From contig LGRX02009856.1 of the NCBI GenBank assembly GCA_001247695.2, positions 1 through 19,273 on the forward strand: a stretch of 19,273 nucleotides of DNA, read 5' to 3'. This document shows positions 1-7,831 of the stretch, piece after piece (position 1 is the first letter of the stretch; each line of letters opens with the position of its first letter). The notes below the pieces were generated by a model. That model ran no database searches. It had not been told where the DNA came from and saw only the letters and a list, made by a program, of their open reading frames with translations. Source of the DNA: Cymbomonas tetramitiformis. Its lineage: Eukaryota > Chlorophyta > Pyramimonadophyceae > Pyramimonadales > Pyramimonadaceae. A program made the position numbers and the translations under genes.

Positions 1-600
1 GAAAAGCAAAATCGGTCAAAATGTTCTACGTTGAATCTTTTGAAAATTTGGGATTGATTTTTTTGCTATAATGATTATTCAGCTATCAAATAACAATCCC
101 TGAATGGCACTACGCGTGTAACACCCTGTAACACCCTAAAAATTGAATGTGTGTGTAAGGGGTGTAACACACCTTCTGAACACCACTCAACATTCAGTTA
201 GGTATTAAATGCAGTTTTGCTTAAAAATCTTTGCAAAAACGTTATACTGCTTATTTTTTTACCTGTATTAAGGTTACTGATATCAAGTAACACCCTAAAC
301 ACTGTATTGAGTAATAGGGCCACTGTAACGACATATGCCCTAAAATGCCAGTTTTATTTCGAAAAACTTCGTTTTTGGCATTAACATATCATCCTGTTTT
401 TAATACAAACATGATTATGTATCGGGCAACAACCCAAGAACTGTTGGGCAACAACCCTGAAACTGTATGAGCTGCTTCCTATAAGGACTATAAGCTATAA
501 GCTATAAGCTATAAGGTATATAAACAACTGACTGCCTATGTATTCACACTTCCTCAAGGGGGGAAGAGGTGGATAGGATTCACACATATCCATTTCATAT
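1..600 (+). repeat. Leader (5'UTR) of left retrotransposon unit
   Basis: The stretch aligns with 7085-7720, the untranslated leader before the intact gag. The segment around 208-330 is almost identical to 7308-7430, with long runs such as AAATGCAGTTTTGCTTAAAA in both; other parts are more diverged and carry indels. Both copies have several ACACCCT motifs, the 22-bp GGGC...ACCC repeats and a G-rich purine tract next to CACTTCC. No ORF of note is present, so this is non-coding element sequence. Confidence 0.8.
424..467 (+). repeat. Two copies of the 22-bp GGGC-CAACCC repeat
   Basis: Two head-to-tail 22-bp units at 424-445 and 446-467 share the pattern GGGCAACAACCC or CCCT, then AACTGT. They match the four-unit array at 7525-7612 in the intact leader. 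Each unit can fold a small GGG/CCC hairpin. Confidence 0.85.
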
Positions 601-1415
601 TCCGATCTGGTGATTTCTGATGGATTGCTTTTGATAAAACCACTGCATCCACAAGTAACGTTGAAATCTGTACAACGTTAAATCCACTATCACTAATAAA
701 GTGTAAATTTGGATGGGAAACTATATCCCAATGACTATAAGTTGACTCTTGCTCAGCATTTACATTCTCGAGTAAGTTTGGAATGCTGAACTATATACAT
801 AACATATAACCTGATACCATGCTTAATTGCAATTCCTGGATCAGAAGATGATAGTTATATAATGTATATATATATATATCCCACCTGATATACTTTGGCA
901 CTATAGCTGTATATAAGAGTGGGAAGGACAAGTGCATCGCTGTAAGACTGGTTGATATAGTCCCAGTGCTGAAGGCAGAATTTGGCACCTGAATAACAGC
1001 TGATAACTGTTGGTGACCATCATCAGGCAAGACCTTCCAAGCGTAACTCCTTTGATCCTGAGATGCAAGTGAATTGTTCATAAATGTTGACATCACATGA
1101 AAGCATTCTGATAAAAACCCTATATATCCATGTGAGTTGTCATTACTACAAATGACATGGGTTTTGAATCGTCGAATGAGTATAACTCCGATGAATTCAT
1201 TAGTACAGAATAAGCTGTTGAGATTATTCTCCGGCTGGATTGCAATCATTCACAATCCCTGTACATTCCGGTGACAAAATATTGCACTGGACTGATCACC
1301 ACATTGGTATAATCTGTGATATATAAGTCACCAGAGAAAGCATTGCATTCAGCACAATGTTGTCTAGACTCACAAAGATGAGTAACATATATTCTCAGAT
1401 GTAATAAATGGAGGC
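601..1415. other. Uncharacterised AT-rich stretch in the left unit
   Basis: No recognisable coding, RNA or repeat feature was found. By position this should hold gag of the left unit, but I could not align it with the intact gag. A 152-codon open frame on the minus strand (791-1249) has no recognisable motif and AT-rich composition, and is treated as chance. A short TA dinucleotide run lies at about 867-880. Confidence 0.4.
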
Positions 1416-1419
1416 ACAA

Positions 1420-1499
1420 TGTGACCTACGCTAAAATCGCGTATGCTCGGGCACTGTATTGTGACCTGCGCTAAGATCGTGTATGCATGGACACAACAT
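1420..1499 (+). repeat. Two 40-bp tandem repeats with a degenerate third copy
   Basis: Units beginning TGTGACCTRCGCTAARATCG start at 1420 and 1460, exactly 40 bp apart. A weaker third copy begins at about 1500, and a dispersed relative lies at about 1780-1812 (CATGCATGGGCACTATATGA, then CCCACGCTGATGACGTG). The repeat is not seen in the intact element. Confidence 0.7.
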
Positions 1500-1815
1500 G
1501 ACTTGTGCCAATGACGTGGACATATTTTATGCCACGACATCACATCTACATCAATAAATCACTCAGAGAGAAGGTGTTGACATTAGTGTACCACCATTAT
1601 ACATATAGTCATGAGGATTTTAAAGAAGACATAGTCTCTCCGATATTGACAAACATGGTACATATATATATATATCCATGCTCTCTGATCATATATTGAT
1701 ATCCCACGGCATATGATGATGGTAATAGCAACCCACTTCGCCGCTGAATGGTAGTGTTGTATTTTATACAGCACATGCATGGGCACTATATGACCCACGC
1801 TGATGACGTGAATTC

Positions 1816-1877
1816 GGGCTACATCCCAAAAACTGCGATGCACCTTTGGTGCAATGGGCTGCAACCCGAGAACTGCT
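1816..1877 (+). repeat. 22-bp repeat pair with intervening GCACC-GGTGC hairpin
   Basis: Two diverged 22-bp units (1816-1837 and 1856-1877) flank a GCACCTTTGGTGC palindrome. The whole module of about 62 bp recurs at 5441-5502, where the palindrome reads GCACCTTCGGTGC. It belongs to the same repeat family as the arrays in the leaders. Confidence 0.75.
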
Positions 1878-2059
1878 ATCCAGCTTCATAGAAAGCTTCC
1901 ACGTCATCACATAGAGGTCGGACCTCTGTTGTATTTGAACGGCGCTTGACAACCGCCTAGCAATACACTTCCTTGAGGGGGGAAGATGATAAGCTAAAAA
2001 TACAACTAAAAACCAAATAAATAATAAAGACAAATAATAAAACAATTAAGTTGCATCAT
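1878..2059. other. A-rich spacer with a G-rich purine tract
   Basis: This holds a CACTTCCTTGAGGGGGGAAG motif at about 1970-1987, the same motif found in both leaders, followed by an A-rich stretch (1995-2045). No gene is seen. Confidence 0.4.
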
Positions 2060-2450
2060 CGTTTTTGTTTTGGTAAGCCTGACTATATACAGTCAAACCA
2101 TGCAGAACTCCATGAAGTTGACACATATATGTATCAAACATTTCTAAGGTCATCAGCCATGACATACATATGAGCTTGATTTTGAAGACCTAGACATTGT
2201 ATACATCTGGTCTAACATGTATCCAGACTAGAATTGTATATTGACACGGTGCAAGCACTATAGCCTCTGCCACCGATGATCATTGAAAGGGGCAACCATT
2301 CTTGATATTTCATACATATCATCTGATTGGATCATTAAAGGTGTCAAGATTACTCAATGCAATATGCAGGCCACGGCCTGAGTATAACACCTAGAAGGTC
2401 AAAGCCACTGAGCTTACCAATGCAACATAAATGCTAGCTACCTTTAAGGC
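2060..2450 (+). pseudogene. Relic of integrase C-terminus and chromodomain
   Basis: The DNA aligns with about 12660-13085 of the intact pol over its length, with many substitutions and small indels. Anchors include CCATGACATACATATGAGC with CCATGGACGTGCATACGAG, GCCTCTGCCACCGATGATCA with GCCTCTGCCACAGATGATCA, GGGGCAACC with AGGGCAACC, and AAAGCCACTGAGCTTACCAA with AAAGCCACAGAGCTGACCAA. The frame is broken, so no protein is expected. The block ends where the intact chromodomain ORF ends. Confidence 0.75.
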
Positions 2451-2499
2451 TATACAATAAGCCTATTGCCCTTATGTCTTGATATGTATCCGTGTATTG

Positions 2500-2960
2500 G
2501 CATCTCTTTGAGGTAATTATGCCTACTGAATGAGCCATACCAATCATCTTGTCTTCATTGATCATTACATAGCTGATCATTTCGCCATTGAGCAATGCCT
2601 ATTCTGTGAGATTATATATCACGAGGCATTTTATTAGAGTACATTGAACAATTGTAGTGCAACAAATATCATCAGCTCTTCATCATACCAAAAGGTTAAG
2701 TTGTTGTCAATTGGTTTTTCAGACACCATTTCTCAGAGGTCTATTCATCATAAAAGACAGAGTCTGTGCAATCATGGCTATTCAGCCTCCAAAATAGCTG
2801 ACATAGCTATCCAGCTTATGACCCAACCGTTGTTAAGCAGCCTCCATGCTATATGGCTGAAAAATGGCAAGCAATCTCTTCGGTCATTCTTGGGCATAGA
2901 GCGATCAAGCACAGCTAATCCAGGATGTTTATCCCAACATTCTGCAAGAGCTACTCATGT
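2500..2960 (+). pseudogene. Relic of reverse transcriptase
   Basis: The segment matches the RT-to-RNase H junction of the intact pol (about 10450-10900). The clearest anchors are AATCATGGCTATTCAGCCTC with CAGTCATGGCAATTCAGCCT, AAGCAGCCTCCATGCTATAT with AAGCAGCCTCTACGCCGTAT, and CTTCGGTCATTCTTGGGCAT in both copies. Weaker similarity may go on to about 3060. An open frame (2644-3099) crosses it but is shifted from the RT frame except in short pieces, so the gene is dead. It lies 3' of the chromodomain relic, the reverse of normal order. Confidence 0.75.
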
Positions 2961-3109
2961 TTTCCATGTGTCAAGAAAACAGCCAATATACCGCCCTATA
3001 ATGGGAGTCATCTCCTTCAGCGAGGGGAATGGTTATGCTGTAAAGTTGACCAATCTGATCATCATAAAAATGACAGACAGATTTGAAAAAATCGATTGAA
3101 ATTTGTATT

Positions 3110-5396
3110 GAAAATGACTATTCCTTAAGATAAGGTATTGCACCTAAGGGAATAAAGGTTTCATCCTCTGAAATAGGAAAGGAGTTTTTCATTGACTCTA
3201 GTTCCTGAATCCAGAATCACATAGAAAATATGTTCCATCCTGTGCATATAGAAAGTACATTAAATTCAGATTCTGAGCATACAAGTGGATTTGAATGCAC
3301 TCAGGTATGTACTGAGTTGCAACTGTCCAAAGTTTTCATTCTGACATCACTATCTTATTGTGGAATAGCATATAATGGTATAAACCATCCACATATAGAT
3401 TGACATCATACTTGTGGTTCATATCATTCTGGCACATAAGACAAGCATGCTTCATTAAGAAATGAAAACTCTTTGAAAGTTCATTCTGGAATGTTTAGAA
3501 ATTTGTTGCCTCATCCATTAGGCCACGAAGTCTTGGAAAACCCGCAATCTGCATACGGTCTCCAAGCACAGTTCATCCTCATTCTGGAAAGTGACAGAAA
3601 TTTTATAGTCATAAAACAAGTCACAATTCTATCGGATTGAAATGACACATTCATCATTCATACTTCTTTATCATAACAAGTCTCTGAATAGTGTTTGCCC
3701 AAAAATAAAATAAGCACCATTGAGATAAGTGATCATGTGCTGAAGAATATACACATATCACTAAGCAATGCCATGTTCTATTCATAATGAAATGACATGT
3801 CAGCCATCCATCAACTACGAAAATACAACTCGTAGTAATTTGTTGTCATTACGGACACTTTTTGATCGACTCTCCATTAGCTTCGATACCAAAGTTAACT
3901 TCGGTACCATCACTGATTTCTTTGTTCATCATGACAATCATTTTCCAGAACCATTCTCTAAAATTGGGTACACTATACTGACCCTAAACTGACAAAGTAT
4001 GTGGGCTGTAACCCAACGAATGCATTTGACATCATCTGGCATTTGCCACATTCAAAAACATCAGGCATATTGCCAATATGACGTAGAGAGAATCAATGTT
4101 CAGATTGACATTGTTACCTCTAAAGCATTCGATGAGTAATCTCAGTCTGATTCTCTATCAAATCATTTTTCACATAACATAATGATTGAATAACATCCTC
4201 CATCACCATCTGATTGGTTTGATACATCTCTTTTTGCGAGGGGAGGAAGAGTATAGATTCATTCATTTTCATACAGCTGCCACAAATTGATTTACATCAT
4301 TGTGATTTGCTTGGAAAATTAAAATTTTTATCAAAAGTTCCAGCATCTGTGTATAGCAGCCATTAAGTTGATGACACGGTACATCATGCCGATTGAAACA
4401 TCAAATGAAGTCTTATTTGACTTACTAACACATGAAGTTCATTATGAAGAAATCATAGATGCATATTTCTCCGACTCTATCATTTATATGAAGGGCACTG
4501 ACATAGGAGAACGATGGTTTTTCAAATGTGAATAAGCTATATTGTAAGCTTACGACCATCACTTTGATGTCAACAGCCTGAGATGCTGATTGTCGAAAAT
4601 TCAAGAGTTGAAGGATTTGATGAATCAACCTTGATACATGTGTTTTGATTGATAAATTGTTGATCCATGGTTTCTCCTCAAATCTAGAGAAGCTGGCACA
4701 CAAGTTGTTGCCAATGTCTTAAGGAAAGCATCTGAGCAAAGGATTGCTAGTTGTGCCATCAGGCATCGAATTCCATAACAGCAAAGCCGAGTGAGTACTC
4801 GCCACTCTAGCTATTTGCCCGTCATTCCTTCCAGGTTCATGACAAGAGACAATTCATCAAAGTCATACACCAATGCATAAGTCGCATGCATGGTTGCACA
4901 GTTTGTATCCGAATGCCATTCCATCAAGGTTAAGCATCTTGACAGTAACACTAGCCAACCAAAAGCCTTCCTGTCTTCGGATATCTTGAGCATTCTCATT
5001 TCCAACTCTTTGGACTAGGAAGCATCATGACTGTGTCTCGCCAGGACGCTAATCCTCAAAGCCGCACACTTGAGGCGAGCCTTATGAGACAGTGACCTTT
5101 GGCTTGTGGGGCGTCAACCCCTTATCAAATCCTGAACACTTGTTAACATCTGGATAAATTTATCATGATGCAACTTAAGTGGGATTATAAGTTCCTCATA
5201 ATCATATTGTCTACGTATGCTGAAGGCATAATTGCCGCATATGGTTACAATAGGTCGCAGCTTCTATAACATTGTGGCTTCTGAGTCAAAGGCTGATCGG
5301 CGATGACTTTTGCCAATAATTGCCGACCGAATTATAATCAGGCCGTGGAAATATGTACCCAAGAGGTTTTCGTCCATCGGTCACGTATATATATCA
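3110..5396. other. Long stretch with no recognised gene
   Basis: AT-rich sequence without convincing coding potential; the open frames are short (up to 92 codons) and unlike known families. It may hold strongly decayed RNase H and integrase sequence of the second relic, but I could not align it reliably. Visible details are one more GGGCTGTAACCC unit at about 3998, a purine tract AGGGGAGGAAGAG at about 4240 resembling that at 6020, an imperfect palindrome around GTTAAC (about 3885-3910), and a foldback at 5034-5091. Confidence 0.4.
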
Positions 5397-5524
5397 GGGC
5401 TGCATCCCAAGAACTGCAGGGCTGCATCCCAAGAACTGCAGGGCTGCATCCCAAAGACTGCGACGCACCTTCGGTGCAATGGGCTGCAACCCGAGAACTG
5501 CAGGGTTATATCCCTAACATTTTT
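5397..5524 (+). repeat. Array of 22-bp GGGCTGCAxCCC repeats
   Basis: Three consecutive 22-bp units (5397-5418, 5419-5440, 5441-5462) are followed by a GCACCTTCGGTGC hairpin, a fourth unit (5481-5502) and a degenerate fifth. The first two units are identical, so expansion here is recent compared with the decay around it. The array lies just upstream of the point where similarity to the intact 3'UTR begins (5553). Confidence 0.9.
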
Positions 5525-5836
5525 TACCCTGCATCAAATTGATATGACAGGAGCAGGAATTGATCCTTCCTTGCTAAAGGTGTAGTGAGCCTTGTTCAAA
5601 ATCATACCCTTGCACAGATACGCACACATGCGAGATATCATATCTGTGGATAAATAAAACTGCTAAATGCTACCTTTGCCAAGACCGTGGTTTGTCATCG
5701 GATTCTGTGGCCAGTAAATCCGCGCTACCGGATAACTGAGGTGGACGGAGTTGTGATCCTAAGTTATGCTTGACAAACATAACTAAATAAATTTCACATT
5801 AGTACGTGGCGAATCCATTCTCACTCATCGCGATAG

Positions 5837-6082
5837 ATGTTCGTCAAAGCGTGCGTACTGGACAAAAATATTGAGGAGTTGAGCAGACCGGTAAAGGATT
5901 ATAAGTCCAATTCCGTTAAGCAGGGCCGCTCCGTTTGCATTAAAACAAGCCCCTTTGTTCGTTTATTATCGAAATCGGGCTCCCCATCACCGCCTAGGAT
6001 CCTCCAAAGTAGCTTAAGGAGGGGAGGAAGAGTTGGGTGCACTATATTAGGCCGAGAATCGTTCGAATATAATTCGTTATAA
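5837..6082 (+). CDS. Small ORF of 81 codons in the 3'UTR (doubtful)
   Basis: An open frame of 81 codons, rich in Ser, Arg and Lys, with no recognisable domain. It is present in both 3'UTR copies (the other at 13478-13723) with one amino-acid change. Because the DNA of the two copies is almost identical in any case, this is weak evidence for coding. A 70-codon antisense frame (6042-6254) is kept equally well. It is listed as a candidate only. Confidence 0.15.
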   Translation: MFVKACVLDKNIEELSRPVKDYKSNSVKQGRSVCIKTSPFVRLLSKSGSPSPPRILQSSLRRGGRVGCTILGRESFEYNSL

Positions 6083-6464
6083 TCGTGGGATCATCGATCG
6101 CGCAAAGGCGACGACGGCTAGCGCAAATAATCCGTAACGTAGACTTCGGATGCTTTGAATCGTCTAGCACATACATGATAACGTGTGGATCAATCAGTAA
6201 TCCAGCGTAGGATTGTATCGCGAAAACGCTCTTCATTGAACCTTGGAACGTCACTCAACGATACGATTTCCGGAAAGGTGGGCTACATCCTAAGAACTGT
6301 AAGGTGAGGGACTAAAGTGGACTCAGTTCCCCCCAATAACCTAAAAACACCATGAGGGACGCCTCAAATCGGTGTAAGAAGACTGGTACCAGCAAGAAAC
6401 AACAACAACAAAGACATCAAAGACATATACAAAGGTATGCCCGTTGTGAGGACACAACTCTCTT

Positions 6465-6475
6465 AAGAGGGGAGA
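6465..6475 (+). other. Polypurine tract (PPT) before the middle LTR
   Basis: AAGAGGGGAGA, followed by TC and then the LTR start TGTCAGGG at 6478. A purine run directly before a TG-starting LTR is the normal site for plus-strand DNA priming. The same sequence precedes the 3' LTR. Confidence 0.8.
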
Positions 6476-6477
6476 TC

Positions 6478-7035
6478 TGTCAGGGTTATGACCGATGACA
6501 TATGTGTCATACATGTCATACGTGTCATACCATGTCATGTCATGTCATATATTATTATGACAGTCGATATATTATTATGACAGTCGACAGTATGGTCGAT
6601 CATGACTGTACAGGTCGAGTCGCGTCATACATTTATGACAGTCGTCAGTACGGTCGACGATGACTGTACATGTCGCCAGATGATTATGTCACATCATCAG
6701 GCATCCCTGTCATCGAGAGTTCGTACTCCGAACTCGAAGATGACAGAGCAAAGATACATCTTGTCGATTCTTCAAGAACCATCTTTCGCTTTAGCATGCA
6801 CGGAACATGCATGTGCAGCACGAACGAACTAGTCGTTTATACAATGCTGGTCGTTCAACCTACGTCTCGGGTTCACAACCCAATGGCGGTACCATCTAAG
6901 ATGATGGGAGACGTAGGTACTTAAGTGAGGAAGCGTTGTGCTTCAGCAGCTCTAGATTCATAGACTGCACTCACAAACCCGCACATACGTTCACTTGTGT
7001 ATGCTGTTCAACTGCACAGTGATTATTGATAATAT
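6478..7035 (+). repeat. Middle LTR: 3' LTR of left unit and 5' LTR of intact unit
   Basis: It starts TGTCAGGGTTATGACC right after the PPT and aligns with the LTR at 14133. The end is uncertain by about 20 bp: similarity fades around ATTGATAATAT (7025-7035), and a CA end at 7018 or about 7050 is also possible. The first 250 bp are almost identical to the other LTR apart from repeat number; from about 6726 it is much more diverged. It keeps a CCAAT box, but where the other LTR has TGACGTAGGTATAAAA this one reads AGACGTAGGTACTTAA, so the core promoter looks damaged. Confidence 0.85.
6495..6690 (+). repeat. U3 tandem repeats (TGTCATAC, TATTATTATGACAGTCG, 58-bp units)
   Basis: Three nested repeats lie in U3: 8-bp TGTCATAC-type units, a TATATTATTATGACAGTCG unit present twice, and a 58-bp unit (6579-6636, with a second copy from 6637 to about 6690) containing CAGTAYGGTCG and ATGACTGTACA. 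Retroelement U3 repeats commonly act as enhancers; that role is an inference here. Confidence 0.75.
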
Positions 7036-7831
7036 TGAATATTATAACAGGGCTTGCATAGCTCAGCCCTTATCAGTAACGCTATTGCTATGGCAATAAA
7101 TCGCTCAAAATGCTCTACGTTAAATACGTAAAACAACATTTTGAAAATTTCGGATTGATTTTTTTTGCTAAAATGAATATTTATATATCAAATAACAATC
7201 CTTGATTTATGCAGCATGTGTAACGCCCTGTAACAACCCTAAAATTAAATGTGTGTAACAGGGGTGTAACGTACCTCCTAAAAAACACTTTACGTTTATG
7301 TGGGTATTAAATGCAGTTTTGCTTAAAAATCTTTGCAAAAACGTTATACTGCTTATTTTTTACCTGTATTAGGGTTACTGATATCAAGTAACACCCTAAA
7401 CACTGTATTGAGTAACAGGGTCACTGTAACTATATATGCTCTAAAATGCCAGTTTTATTTCGTAAAACTTCGTTTTTTGGCATTATTATATCATGCTAAA
7501 TCATCATAGACATGATAATACTATGGGCAACAACCCTAAAACTGTAGGGCAACAACCCAAAAACTGCAGGGCTACAACCCAAGGACTGTAGGGCTGCAAC
7601 CCTAAAACTGTAACAGCTGATTCCTATAAGGAATGCATGCTGAATGAGGTATTGGCAATTGACAACTGCCACTGTATCACACACTTCCTTGAGGGGGGAA
7701 GAAGGTGGATATATGTACATGCATAACCTCATCATAATATACAGATATACCATATATAACATAGGTATATATATATCTTCACACACTCAGTTAGCTGAAG
7801 AGATTTTGGTGTTGTGTTTTGTCTTTATTAG
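7036..7831 (+). repeat. Leader (5'UTR) of the intact element
   Basis: About 0.8 kb of AT-rich non-coding sequence between LTR and gag, with ACACCCT-like motifs, many upstream ATGs, the four-unit 22-bp array and a purine tract GAGGGGGGAAGAAGG (7691-7705). It aligns with 1-600. A GGGCT...AGCCC inverted repeat lies just after the LTR (7051-7071). No primer binding site matching a common tRNA 3' end was recognised. Confidence 0.75.
7525..7612 (+). repeat. Four exact-period 22-bp repeats before gag
   Basis: Units at 7525-7546, 7547-7568, 7569-7590 and 7591-7612 follow GGGCWRCAACCC, then a purine-rich spacer, then ACTGTA or ACTGCA. Each can form a GGG/CCC mini-hairpin. The same unit recurs in the left leader (two copies), at 1816-1877, at 5397-5524 and once in each 3'UTR. 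Confidence 0.92.

Larger units (their letters stand above)
1..6477 (+). mobile_element. Decayed left unit of Ty3/gypsy chromovirus tandem array (partial)
   Basis: This stretch is an old, broken relative of the intact element at 6478-14760 in the same orientation. Four blocks align by eye with the intact copy: a leader (1-about 600 with 7085-7720), an integrase C-terminus and chromodomain block (about 2060-2450 with 12660-13085), an RT block (about 2500-2960 with about 10450-10900), and a 3'UTR with polypurine tract (5553-6477 with 13198-14132). The LTR at 6478 closes it. Its own 5' LTR must lie left of base 1, because the first bases already match leader sequence about 50 bp past an LTR end. 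No gag was recognised and all coding relics have stops. The pieces between the blocks could be very diverged element DNA or unrelated insertions. Confidence 0.75.
5553..6477 (+). repeat. 3'UTR of left unit, near-identical to 13198-14132
   Basis: This is a direct long repeat of the intact element's 3'UTR. Similarity starts at GCAGGAATTGATCCTTCC in both copies. Over about 5821-6275 I count only about five substitutions, so identity is near 99%. A cluster of differences lies at about 5700-5745, and the right copy has about 16 extra bases near 13943. The stretch has AATAAA-like motifs (GGATAAATAAA, ACTAAATAAA), a second purine tract (6016-6032), one 22-bp repeat unit (6280-6301) and the polypurine tract. 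Confidence 0.9.

Noticed and set aside
791..1249. Minus-strand open frame of 152 codons
   Set aside because: No recognisable motif, AT-rich with TA runs, and located in decayed element DNA. Length alone is not persuasive.
5397..5524. Possible CRISPR-like array
   Set aside because: The 22-bp units are directly contiguous without spacers, and the context is a eukaryotic retrotransposon.
6042..6254. Antisense 70-codon frame in both 3'UTRs as a gene
   Set aside because: It is kept only because the two DNA copies are nearly identical; no domain or start signal supports it.
5553..7035. Taking the whole 1.5-kb direct repeat as the LTR
   Set aside because: The PPT and a TGTCAGGG start lie inside it at 6465-6485, so the first 0.9 kb is 3'UTR of a tandem unit and only the rest is LTR.
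7051..7071. tRNA-like start (TAGCTCAG) after the middle LTR
   Set aside because: It resembles a tRNA D-arm, but there is no matching anticodon arm, B box or acceptor end downstream.
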